This document shows, piece by piece, positions 15,101 to 26,399 of a stretch of DNA of 64,000 bases. The stretch is from the NCBI GenBank assembly GCA_946699065.1, contig CAMPDV010001788.1:1-64000 (forward strand), read 5' to 3'. This DNA is from Loxodes magnus. Its lineage: Eukaryota; Ciliophora; Karyorelictea; Loxodida; Loxodidae. The notes beneath the pieces are model-generated. The model worked only from the letters and a program-made list of their open reading frames with translations, ran no database searches and was not told where the DNA came from. Made by a program: the position numbers and the translations under genes. The first letter of the stretch is position 1; the number at the start of each line of letters is the position of its first letter.

Positions 15101-15851
15101 TTATGAAACAAACAATCAGGACGATTTAAATTATAATGGAGAAACAGGATATCATGTAATGAGTACAGGATACATAAGTAAATGAACTTAGTATTCAAGT
15201 TCTGAAATGTAGTTTACTTCCGACATATATGCAAGAATAAACTTTAAGCCAAGTGAAAGCTCATTAATGACTCGATAAATTCTAAAAACTTTTTGAGTTA
15301 ACTTGGTTGCAACTATCTTAGGATCAATTTTTGGGTTAATTAATTTTTTAGGAAAATCGATGAGCTTCATAGAGAAGTTGAAAGGTAGAATAAAGAATGC
15401 TTTAAAAAGGAAATAAAAATAAGGTGAATTAAATACCTTAGTAAAAAATTTAAATAAATGAAAAGAGAGATATTAGTTTATTCCTATATAAAAGACTTAA
15501 ACTAGAAAAGTATTTTCAATATAAAAAGCTAGGAAAAAACTCAAGTAAAGAATAAAAATTTCATAGATCGTTTAATCATTTTCTCTCGAGGAATTATATG
15601 ATGATTATCCAGAAAGAATTTATCCACTTTCGTCAAACCTAAACCTCTTAAAGCTGTAAAATAAAGAATAAACGTTAAAGAATCAGAGTAACTATATTAG
15701 CCTATTAAAATTTTAGAAAGAGTCTTTAGTTGTTCCTTCAGCTATTGATGAGAGTATTTAAAATGAAAGACAAACAAGAGAAATTCAAGTTTATGCTCAA
15801 GAGCATGAGGGTTCGTCTGAAGGCTAGTTTGGAGTAGATCAAAAATGCTGA
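12130..15851 (+). CDS. Kelch-repeat / GCC2-GCC3 cysteine-rich membrane protein
   Basis: The predicted ~1240-residue protein starts at an ATG followed by a textbook signal peptide (HILIICLLLSLAFTFLSL). About 600 residues of kelch repeats follow, with many blades of the type IIFGGQ, YIFGGS, VYVFGG, YMFGG. Next comes a cysteine-rich stretch near 14,035-14,310 with CPRGTYT, CNKCPKGM and CAKGFYND, like the GCC2/GCC3 (ephrin-receptor-like) repeats common in ciliate surface proteins. Membrane segments follow near 14,400-14,455, 14,560-14,625 and 15,290-15,360, then a Lys-rich and Gln/Glu-rich tail ending at TGA 15849. Many in-frame TAA/TAG and TGA codons sit at plausible Gln and Trp sites. Three frame breaks are needed, near 12.2 kb, 13,377 (G6; seven Gs restore frame) and 14.8 kb. 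Kelch propellers bind partners; the ligand is unknown. Confidence 0.85.
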
Positions 15852-17181
15852 ATTAAATTATAGAGAATAGTATATTTAATCATAATTAGTTTAAGCTTAT
15901 CAATATTTTTAGTAAAATATAGTAGATCAATACCTGTTTTATCTATGTAATAAACTCCTTTTTATTAAGTTAAAAATAAGCTTCTAAATAAATTATTAGC
16001 ATTGAAATACAATAGCTTTTATATATTCTTAGTCAATATAACTAAAGCTATTAAATAACTAATATTCTAGAGGTTAATAAATATAAGTTAAAGTTAATAG
16101 TTCTAAGCTTTAATGTTTATAGTATATTTAATTAATAATATCTCTTAATAATCATAGGACTATAATTAAATTATAACTACATAATATCATATTTAGCATT
16201 AGCATCTAAGTCATAATTATTAATTATTCATTTCAAATACTTTTAATTCCTTAAGCTTAAACTATTTGTCATAAATATCTTAAATACATTTTATCTAAAA
16301 ATAATAATCATTTCTTATTTTCATAAATAAGAATAAAGCTTCACCAACTTTTATTTTAAAATTAAAGTATTTAGTTTTAATAGCTTCTGTTAATAGTTCA
16401 AACTGAAGTTTGTTTTAATAAAATAACTTTAAATAATAGTAAATGTAATAATCCATAATACCTTAGTAGCTTAGCATGTGTATATCTATAAATAACTTCA
16501 ATTATAATACATATCTATACTAATGCTATTTTATTTTTATTGCTTTATTTATAAATAACTTGCTAAATTTATAAAAAACAGAAATAAATTATTTGCATAA
16601 CCCTCAATTTTGTTAAAATTACTTAGACACTAATTTTAGACTAAGACAGATAAAATGTATAAATAATATAGATGTAGTAAATGGAATATAAATATACCTA
16701 TTAATTAAGATATTCGTTAAAAATAAAAATAAAATAGCTTATAAGATAATTATAAAAATTAGAGTTTATAAGCATGGAGTAAGAGGATAAGAGACTAACT
16801 TATGAAAAGTATTATAAAATATATCTATGATGAGTATAAATATAGCGAATCATATCAATAAAATTACTAAACATTAATTATATTTTCTCTTAAGAAAGCT
16901 AAAAAATACTCTAATCATCATTTTAGGATTTTATTTTATTATTATTAGATTTTTTCGTTTGGTTAAATAAAGAGAAAAAATTAAAATCTATAGAAAGATA
17001 TTGCTATAAGCTTTTAAATTCATACTACAACACATTAAATTAAATAACTTAATTAAAAAGTTAATTTTATTTAAGAAACTATAAATAAAGCATGCAAAAA
17101 TAGAGGATGCTATATCATTATAATTATTAATAAACATAATAACACAATTGAAAGTATATTTCGTTAAATAAAAAAGAATAA
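15852..17181. other. Intergenic DNA, no gene recognised
   Basis: This is TA-step-rich DNA of the same type as 5.2-12.1 kb. The upstream kelch gene's frame continues open past its proposed TGA into a hydrophobic-looking stretch, so a longer product cannot be fully excluded. No motif supports it. Confidence 0.35.
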
Positions 17182-17943
17182 AAATTTTGGCAGATAAATC
17201 ATGAAAATATAATAAAAATTTATGCGTTCTGCCTTAATTCATATAGTCTACTACTTGAGCTTGCAAAATGTTCTTTATTTGACTTTTTATAAAGTAACAA
17301 AAACATTTCTTGATATAAAAATTCTAAATTGCCTGGGATACATATAAAGGTGTTTAATATCTTAATAGTAAAAGCATTTAGCATAGAGACTTAATGAGCA
17401 AGAACATAATTTTGAATAATTAAATAGAGCTATGATTTCAGATTTTGGTCTTTCACGAGTTAAGGAAGAATCTGAATCTCAAGTAGTTCAAATCAAGTAG
17501 GAACTTTAAGTTAAATGGCCCCAGAGAAATTAAATAAAAACCTAGGTTTAACAATAAATCGGATATTTATACATCGGGAATAATATTCTGAGAAACAGCT
17601 TCAGAAAATATTCCTTGAGAAGATTCTGTGTATGCATTTATAATGACAAGTGTTTTGAAGGAAGATAGAGAAGAAATTCCCAAGGATTGTCTTTAAAAAT
17701 TTTCTGAATTAATTTCTAATTGTTGAAAGCAAGATCTGAACGAAAGAATAAGTATAGAGGAAATTTTAAAAGAATCAAAATACTTAAAAGAGAGTATATA
17801 GGATATAGGCTTAAATGAACTATCTTTAAATGTAGATTGAATAGCAAAAGGGTATTTAAAATTCAAAGTAAGTATCGGAAAGATATTAATCTTTTATAAT
17901 TTCTCAAAACTAATATCGCATGAAATTCGGAAAAATCATTAAT
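17182..17943 (+). pseudogene. Decayed TKL kinase, paralogue of the 3.9-kb kinase
   Basis: Pieces of a kinase domain appear in the right order but in shifting frames: NHENIIKIY, CSLFDFLQSNKNISW, GVQYLNSKSIQHRDLMSKN, MISDFGLSRV, VGTLSQMAPEKL, KSDIYTSGIIFWETASE and SNCWKQDLNERISIEEIL. These closely match the intact kinase at 3.9 kb (CSLYDFLQSNEQITW, RCWLQQ). About four frame changes fall within 600 bp. The catalytic-loop lysine of HRDLKSQN is Met here, and no glycine loop is recognisable upstream. I infer a non-functional duplicate. Assembly error could explain some breaks but not the lost lysine. Confidence 0.75.
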
Positions 17944-18904
17944 AATTTAGGTTAAAATATACTAACCTAGTATATGTAGATTTTACGAAATATAAATATA
18001 TTTAATTTTTATTAGCTTCAATTATTTTCTAAGATTATTTTTAAAAATTATTCTTTAAAATCTCATTACCAAATTATTATAACTTTTTATTAATAAAATA
18101 AAAAATTATTTTTATTTTTCACTTATAAATAATTTTAAATTCATTATGTTTAGTTTTATTATATATAATCGCAATTAGAATAAAATTTATAAAATAAATA
18201 TCTAGATAAATAAATCACTTTGATTTATTAATTTTTTTAATATTAATTTTTATTTAAAAGTATTATAAAATATTTTTAAGATATATATGCAAAATTTAAA
18301 AAAATTTAATTATTTTAGAATTAATAATAAATTACTATATTTAGTTAACTTTTTTACCAATTATTAAATTATTTTTTACTATAAAATTTTAGATATTTAT
18401 GAGCTAATTAAATTAAATTTTTTTACAAAAATTTAATTTGGAATATTTTCTAATTTTTAATATTTTATCGAATAAATATGTTTTTTATATTAATATAAAT
18501 CTTATATAAAATATATTCGTTAAATATGCTAAATAATTTAACTAAATTTATTTGTATTTTTAATGATGTTTTTATTATTTGTATTTTAAAATTAATTATT
18601 TATATTATAAATGCTTTATTATTTATAATTATAGATTTTTTGTATACAAATAGAGCATTTTTATAGAAGTTAAATAATCTTAAATTTTAAATAATTTCCT
18701 AATCTTTATAACTTATTTTAATTTTATTATTTTCTCTAAATAAAAGTAAACAATAAGAGTTATTATATTTATTAAATTTAATTTTTATAAATGTTTTGCT
18801 CTAAGTAAGTAACTAATAATTAAATTGAGAAATTAAATAAAAAGCTATATTTATTTATATAAATTATTAATTAAAAATAAAAATAGACTTTTACTATTAA
18901 ATAA
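17944..18904. other. AT-rich intergenic DNA
   Basis: This is very A/T-rich, homopolymer-laden sequence following the kinase remnant. Nothing was recognised in it. Confidence 0.5.
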
Positions 18905-19172
18905 GGGGTTATTTAAACTTCATAATATAAACTTGGTCATTCTAAGCCTTTCAAATTCTATTAAAATTTATCAATTCATCCTGCTTTAAATCTTTTTTAT
19001 TTCCTTTTACTTCTTTGGACTACATAGCTCCTTTATTACCAAGCAATTTAAATTTACATCTCTTTGTAAGAAATATTCAATCAAATACTTATTAAGCTAT
19101 TTTAGAAGTCCAAACTTGTTACTTTCGAAGATATATCTTGCTTAGTGATAGTTAAATAATCTTTTTCGACAT
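18905..19172 (-). CDS. Possible small protein or gene remnant, function unknown
   Basis: A minus-strand reading from an ATG at 19172 (MSKKII) gives a Lys-rich stretch with fair amino-acid diversity, containing KEVKGNKKDLKQDELINF and ending near WKAQNDQVYIMKF. G+C is higher than in the flanks. The first half looks more protein-like in a neighbouring frame (TITKQDISSKVTSLDF), so a frame break may lie inside. No family is recognised and the stop is not defined. Confidence 0.25.
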
Positions 19173-20341
19173 ATGAAGTTTAGGCACTTTAAAAAAACTT
19201 TGAAAATAAAAATTTTGAAAAATAAACTAAAATTTGAAACTTTAAAGAAATTTTTGTGATTAATTTAGAATGATTTTATAGATGAAATAAATTAAGAAAA
19301 GATAAAGCATTTGAGTTTATAATTTAAGTAAGATATTTTGAAGAAATACAAAATAAATGTAAGCATACTTTATGTATATTGTCTTTGAAGAAATACTAAT
19401 TATTTATATATCAGTTTATAAAAGTGAAAAGAGATGTATTTTATTAAATAGCTATAAATATGGATTAAAAGAAAAGTTTTGATCATGAATCTTGAACTTG
19501 AAATTGAAGTTCCTTTCGCTTTTAGAGTGAATTCTTTTGAAATTATTTACTATAAAATTTTAAATTATAATTTTATTTAAAAATAATAAAAAATTCTTAA
19601 TTTAGTGCATAACTTTCAAAAATAAAAAATATAAAAAATAAAAATTTTTATTATTTATCTTAGTTATAAAAATCGAAAAGTTTTTTATCTACTGTCAGAG
19701 ATAAAAAATTCCAAGAAATAAAGATGATAAATATTTTTTAAGAATAAGAAGTTAACTAATAAAAAAAGAAAAATTAATAATTTTTTTAATTCTTAAAATT
19801 AAATAAAATTATATATTATAAAATATTTTAATTTAGGAATTAAAAAAGGAATAAGTAAAACTTAAAAAAGAAAATATAATTAACGAGGAGTTCAAGAAGA
19901 TATTTAAAAAATTAAAAAAACAATTATCTATGTCTATAATTGAAGGAAAAAATTCTTGCAATTAAAGATGTAAAAAAATTTAGTTTAAATTAATTATTAA
20001 TAAATTTTCATCGTAAATTGAAGAATATAGAAAATAAATAAGAATTTTAAATTTTATAATTATTTTTATTTAAATCATTATATTTTATTTATTTTATTAA
20101 ATAAAAATAATTATTTTGAATATATTTTACATCTAAGTCAATAGCAAACCTATTTTAATTAAAAAATCTTAAAATTAAAGAAATATTAAAAATTAGCTAA
20201 TTTTTAAAGCGAATCTACAAAAAATTAAATTTGCTGATTTTAAACTTCATTGTTCATCTCAGTATTCTTCAGTATTCTTGTACAATAGTACTTATTTATA
20301 CTTTTATATTTTTTAATTTTATAAATATTAATTATATAAAA
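19173..20341. other. AT-rich intergenic DNA
   Basis: Long A and T runs dominate. No gene, repeat or structured RNA was recognised before the tRNA-Leu gene. Confidence 0.45.
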
Positions 20342-20425
20342 TGGCAGCTGTGGGATTCGAACCCACGCGCACTAGTGTGCAACAGATCTTAAGTCTGTCT
20401 CCTTAACCGACTCGGACAAATTGCC
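20342..20425 (-). tRNA. tRNA-Leu (anticodon TAA)
   Basis: This is an 84-nt class II tRNA with a long variable arm. On the minus strand the anticodon stem ACAGA/TCTGT encloses loop CTTAAGA (anticodon TAA), the variable arm TGCACACTAGTGCG is self-pairing, and the T arm is GTGGG/CCCAC with TTCGAAT. The acceptor GGCAATT pairs with AGCTGCC with one A-C mismatch. It decodes UUA leucine, not a UAA stop. The discriminator is A and no CCA is encoded. Confidence 0.9.
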
Positions 20426-22663
20426 TCATATTTATTATTATTGACTCTTTATAAACTAGAATATTTTTTAAATTATTAAAAATAAATAACTTTAGTAGTT
20501 AAAATTTGCTATCTCTAAGTTTAATTTTGCATTATAGGGAGATATAATAAACTTAAAAATTAACTAAGTTAATGTATTTTTTATTATTAAATGAAATAAA
20601 TACAAAATTAATCTTTATATTTGCTTATTTTTAGTTAAGTTCTAGAAGAAATCTAAGTTTATTATTATTTATTTTATTTTTAATAAAAGCAATCATCCTT
20701 TTTAGCTTTAGACTGATTAATATATACTAAAAACAAAATAACTTGCTATTTATTATTTATTTTAGGTTTTTAACAATTTAATAAAATGACTTCTAAAATA
20801 TTTAGATAATAAAGATATACTTAAATTAAATATTAGAAAATCTAAAGAATATTAGACTAGATTATGAATAATATTTAAAAATATATTTAAATAAAATATA
20901 GCATAATAAATAACTTGTATGAAGTTGCTGTAATTTAGTATTTAAATTACTGAGTATTAAAATCTAATAATTACTATATTTAGATATTATTTTTAACTAT
21001 CTATTATTGAGATGCTACTTTTATTTATCTTGCTATTCAATAAAGATGTTTTTTTCTAAGTTTTTTGAATTTAAAATTTAATAATTACATCTATAATTAT
21101 AAAATTATACTATTTTAAATAGGATAGTTTAGTAATTTATTACTAGTAAGTTTATAGTTAATTTTTTTGTTTAATAATAGCTATTCTATCAAGATTAGCT
21201 TCTTCCTTGATAGATAGAATTCTTATAAGCTTTAAGTTTAATATATAAGCTTTTGATTTACTTCACTGAATAAATATAAATTGTACACTTATCCTTTAAA
21301 ATTGCATATTAGTTGAATATTTGTTTAAATTTGAAATTGTAAAGCAATATTATTTAAATAATTTCTAATATTTAGAATTATATTAAAATATTAAATCCAA
21401 AGCAAAACATAAATCTTTATCATAATCTAAACTAAAAATTAAAGAATTAAAATATCATACTAGCAATCCTTTTATAAAATATTAACTATATATTAATCGA
21501 TAGAAGTTATAACACTAATAACTAATAAATCTTATTTTCAGCTTTTTAGGTTAGCAATATTGCTCTTAATATCTTAAATTAATTTATTTAAAAAGAAAAT
21601 GCTTTTCTCTATTATAAAATAGTTTTAACAATTATTTTAAAGAAAATCTTTAACTTAAATCAAAGTAAAATGTATTAGATTATATATTCTTGTATCTCAT
21701 ACCTGTATACTTTCATTTAGCTATATATAATATATAAGAAAAAATAGACTAAGCAGTTGTATAAACTAAAGTATTTTCCAGTCTTGAATCTTAATTAATA
21801 TTTAATAAAATAGAATACTGTAAATAAGTAGAATAAATATAGAATAGTTAGGTTGTAAGGATATGGTTATGACACTATTATTAAGGTTATTTGTACTGTT
21901 ATTTGATGCTTTTAAAATAATAGTATAGCTATGGAATTAGAGCTAATTTAGTTGCATTGATGTGTAGATTTGAAAGGTATTTTGTATGTTAATAAAGTAA
22001 TCAATTATAATTAATAAGGATATTTATATACTTTAAATGAGATTCTTTAGTCATTTATAAAACAACCATTAATCAATTTTATTAGATATATAATCAAATG
22101 TAAATGGCTATGAGGCATGTCAAAAAGGATTATGCTTATTAATTAGTAGATATATAGTAGTAAACTAAATTAAAACTAATATATCAAATATATTCATTTC
22201 TAACTAACACAATATAGTTCCATCAAAACCAATCAGACACTACAGATCAAAATATACTTATCTAATACCAATCAATACTTAATACGCTATCTATTTGCTT
22301 CTTTACAACATTTCCCTTTATTATTACTTTCATTATCTAATTTAGTTAGTTTAATTCAAGTAAACAAGTAACTATAAAAAACTAAAATAACAAAGATAAA
22401 AGTGAAAGAGAGAAAAGAGAAAAAAAGATATAGTAAATAAAATTGCAACGTCTCATTGTACAAAGCATTTAACTTCACTTATTCATTTAACTTATAAAGG
22501 CTTTGATCTTATTTCATTGTTTTATTTGTTAATTTTTGTATTCTGGATAATCCTTCCCATCATTTTTAAGCGTCTAAGCTTAATTTATTTTATTTAGCTT
22601 CCTTGAAATTCTTAAAACTATTTTTTCTTACTCTATTTCTTTCTTCAGAGCTTTTATTTCATT
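20426..22663. other. Intergenic DNA with a G/T to C/A strand switch
   Basis: No gene was recognised. The plus strand is G/T-rich around 21,840-22,080 and then C/A-rich around 22,190-22,400. Comparable switches occur near other candidate genes in the window. Confidence 0.4.
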
Positions 22664-23881
22664 ATGAATTAAAATATTTTGAGTACATTGGATATTAGTT
22701 TAAACGTTTTTTTGTAAAATTTGGTTCATTAATTCTGCCGATAAATTTGAAGTTCATCTTAGATGACATTAGCTCTTGGAATGTCTCTAACTAATGATAT
22801 GTTATAGTAATATCCTTCAATATCTGTGATTCTTCAGCAATATTTGTAAAAAAGTTGCTTCAAATTATTGTGTGAACATGCTTAAATTTATAAAGCATAT
22901 TGCTTTTCATGGTAAGAACTGATCCAAGGTGGAGAATTTTGCTCTAGTTGAGAAAATTATATTAAACCTTCTCGATAAAGAAAATTTTATCCTTCAAAAT
23001 TCGTAAATAAAGCAAGGTATCTCAGAACTTCCTAAAAATTTCTACCTACTAAACTATGTAGACTCAATCTTAGGATAATTTGCCGAGATCGAAAATATCT
23101 ATACAATCGATGAATTACCACAGTACTTGAAAGATTTAAAGGAGATCTTTACTCTCTAGTAGAGCTCTTCAGAACTTTTAATTTAATTCAAGGATTATTC
23201 ATAATATTTAGCTGGTTCAATTAACCTTCATGTGCTATTAAGTAATATATTACACTACTTTTAGACAACTTAAAATTTTAATTATGTAAATTCTACTCTC
23301 TTGCATATTTTTCTAAGTTAAAATCGAACATCACAGAAGAAAGTATTAATTTGAATGATACCTAGAAGACTAAATTTAAAAGGGAATTTTTATCTACTAA
23401 GTATAAGGAAGCTAGTATTTAATAATCCGATGAGAACGTTTCTAAAGATAAATAAATTAACTATATTCTACCTTTATTAGGTTCAGCACGATTAATTAAA
23501 AACCAAAATTTTATTGTTAAAATAGTTTAGAAACATTTCTGGCTTCGTTTAATCTCTTTGTCACTTTTTTCTCAGTTTTTAAATAAAAATTTATTACCTT
23601 TACTCTCAAAATTATTGTATTTCTTTCCGAAGGCTAAAGTTAAAAGGGAATAGAATAAAATCCAATTATTGTGCCAAATTTCACAATCGAATTTATCTTT
23701 CTACTTAAAGATATAATTTGTCTCAGTCATGTCATCAGGTTTTTCCAATTCCTAACCAGATAAACGACATAGAGGAGGATTACTCTGAGACTTGGACTTC
23801 AGCACCTTAGTTATATTCTGGTATCGATCGAGAGAATTCTCAAATAAGTAAGGCTTATCACACAAGTGTACTTTCTTATTT
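22664..23881 (+). CDS. Unknown protein, left-hand gene of duplicated segment (copy A)
   Basis: The clearest coding stretch is around 22,950-23,250 (ELPKNFYLLNYVDSIL, ENIYTIDELPQYLKDLKEIF). It continues to about 23.8 kb after one or two frame breaks (NITEESINLNDTQKTKFKR, IQQSDENVSKDKQI). Coding is supported by comparison with copy B at 51.3 kb: several differences fall at third codon positions (GAA/GAG, GCT/GCA, TCC/TCT, TTA/CTA). The start is unresolved; 22664 is an ATG but lies in another frame. The region 22.7-22.9 kb is ambiguous between frames. No domain is recognised. Confidence 0.45.
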
Positions 23882-23884
23882 ATT

Positions 23885-24486
23885 ATTATTTATTTATTAT
23901 GATTGAACTTTTATCAAAAGTATAGGGGTTATAATGGCCTGATTTGATATATGTGTATAGGAAAGTTTAGTAGTTGGTAGTATGTATTTTAGAGTGTATG
24001 ATAGTAATAATGACTTGTATTTAGATATAGGTTAATGATAATTTGATTATAGTTTTGATTAGATAAATAGTAATCTGTACTTGTATAATTTAAATATAAG
24101 GATATATTAAAGATAGTTTTTTGACATTGTTGAATATGTTTTGGTATGTTATAAGCTGTATGTTAGTATCTGAATAATGATAATATTTGAATAATAGATT
24201 TTTAAAGATGTTTAGATAAAATTTGATTCTTTATTTATTTCAGCTTTAAAAAGAGCTAGTAAGGAAAATAATCTTTATTGTCAACTATATAGCTATAACT
24301 ACATTACCATATCAACATCATATATACACTTAAACATACAAAAAAACTTATAAAAATACAACATTAATAAGTATAGATTAACCATATTAATAAGTAGTAA
24401 CATATTTACTATAGATATTTAAACTACTTACATATAAAACTATATTTATTATCAATAATATTAATCATATCAATATTATTATTATC
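23885..24486. other. Strand-asymmetric intergenic DNA
   Basis: The plus strand is G/T-rich at about 23,920-24,240 and C/A-rich at about 24,285-24,480. Both halves match copy B at 52,040-52,640 without a visible difference. It probably holds the 3' ends of the plus-strand unknown gene and the minus-strand RING-kelch gene. Confidence 0.4.
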
Positions 24487-25932
24487 TCAGTTATCCCCTT
24501 TAACACTTCTATAACTCAACTTTTCTAAATCAATCCTCATTATTGAAATTCTTTTCTATTCATAAGCAAAAACATATCCATAGACACCTCTTATTTTTAT
24601 CTCTGTTAAAGCTGCAACATCTTTAAAAATTTAACTTTATTGCCATTATTCTTTGTTTCTTTTATATATTCTTCTTGAAAATTCTACTGTAGAAAAAAAT
24701 TTTATACCTCCAAATACGACAAAAGGTTCTAAAGAAACTATAAGACGAGCAACAGCTTCAGGAAGATTCAAATTTTACTTACTCCATCTATCATTCTATA
24801 TGTTATACTTTCATATATCTTTTAAAGTTTATCCTTTCTAATTTAAACCTCCAATTGAATAAATGTTTTATTCATCTTTATCTACTACCAAAGTTTAGTA
24901 TGCTATTAAGAATGGAAATTAAGAGTATTTTTATCATTTACTTTAGTTTCCTATCTTTAACTTTTCTACTGATTATAGCATTTGATTTATACCAGTACCT
25001 CCTCCAACCACATAAAGATAATTTTAAGCTGCTGCTAATCCAAAATCATATCTTCCCTCATTTAGATCACTAAGTTTTGTATTATTACCTTCGAAATCGA
25101 ACTATCAAGTTTCTTTTATTCCTTTATTTTAATTTTAGTTATTTCCTCCAATTAAATATAACTTATTTTAATATTCTATACTTTTACTAAGTACTGGAAT
25201 TATAATTTAAACTTAGACTTATTGTAATTTCTCAGTTTAAATGTTAAATAAGCTTAATTTTTAAATTCCTCAATTAAAAAAGTGAATATAGTTAGATTGA
25301 ATAAAATGTTGCTACTAGGTTAGTTTATGTTAATTAGTCTGTTTAGTGTTTAACTGTTGTTACTTTGTATTGTATTATAGTTAGTTTCTTATTTGTGTGA
25401 TATAATTTGAAGTTAATTTAGGGTTTAGTACTAAAGGTGGTTATATAGTGGAATATAGTTAGACTGTTATAGTTTGGATTTGAGTTGGTTTTAGATATTA
25501 GTAAATAGGGAATTAGGATGATTGTATAATATTTTAGTGTTATTAGTTGTAGTTAATGGTAGTGTATTGGATGATATTAGTATATGGTATAATGAGAGTA
25601 TTAGTAATGTTAGATAATTTGGTTGTAATGGTTTTAGATTTTTGCATAATTTACTTCCTTATCTCTTTTAATTTCTATCTAGCATCTTAAATCTTTTATA
25701 TGTATTATTAGTTTTAAAATATCATTCTTATTAAATCACTTTCTTAAGGTAAGTCTTCAAATCTAAAATGGAATCCTTTTTAACAAATAGGACATTACAT
25801 TATGCCTTATAATCAGAACTGAGTATTCAAACACAAACCACAGTAAATATGTCCACAAGGTAAGACAGTTGGAAGAGCATTAGTTAAGTTGTAATCTTCT
25901 TAGCAGATTAAGCATTTTGGTAACGCTTACAT
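24487..25932 (-). CDS. RING-finger / kelch protein, probable E3 ubiquitin ligase (copy A)
   Basis: The ATG at 25932 opens a 482-codon frame to TGA 24487-24489 without any frame break. Residues ~7-55 form a C3HC4 RING finger: CLICQEDYN, PCGHIYCGLC, then CPICQKGF. RING fingers recruit E2 enzymes. A short Lys/Gln-rich helix (DARQKLKEIRKQIMQ) leads into a ~100-residue Asn/Gln/Thr/Ile linker that is C/A-rich on this strand. Kelch blades follow from ~220 to 480 (LYLIGGN, LYVVGGG, IYSIGGL, FVVFGGI, each with downstream aromatic and Trp positions). The architecture suggests that the propeller selects the substrate and the RING ubiquitylates it; that is inference. Copy B has exactly the same length. 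The linker could be an intron, but it keeps frame in both copies. Confidence 0.85.
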
Positions 25933-26399
25933 TTTTATTATTATTTAGATTAAAAAAGCTTATAAAGGTAATTTATAACAGTTACCATCAAAAATTATAA
26001 TTAACCATTATAAATTCAAATATCTATCATTACATACATACTACAATATTAACCTCTTATATCAAGTACCTATCTACAATCCGCACCAATACATTTTGCT
26101 AAATTTAAAAAACCAACCAGCTTTACAACTTAATCACATTTTTTATTCTATAAATAACAAAAACATCTCTATCCTAAAATCTTTAAAAACTACTAGGAGC
26201 AATGCACTAAAAAAGGGACACAATCTTTAACTAATCTTAATATCAAAAAAAGTAGCTAAGTTAGAACATTTACTAAGACTAAAGCTCTTTGAAAATCTTT
26301 AGAATGTAGGAAGAAAAGAATGAGAAAAAAATAGACGAGAATACGAAGCTCGGAACTGTTAAAAGAGAAAAAGTTAACGATTTAAAATTTTTTAGAAGA
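25933..26399. other. 5' flank of RING-kelch gene A
   Basis: The upstream region is C/A-rich on the plus strand at 25,975-26,130, hence G/T-rich on the gene's own strand just before its ATG. It matches copy B until about 26,335. No promoter motif can be named. Confidence 0.35.

Noticed and set aside
20342-20425. Suppressor tRNA reading UAA
   Set aside because: The anticodon is 5'-TAA-3', which pairs with UUA (Leu). A UAA reader would need the anticodon TTA. The long variable arm also fits tRNA-Leu.
24653-25073. Short plus-strand ORFs inside RING-kelch copy A
   Set aside because: They are antisense shadows of the kelch half, whose minus-strand frame is unbroken and carries the kelch motifs.
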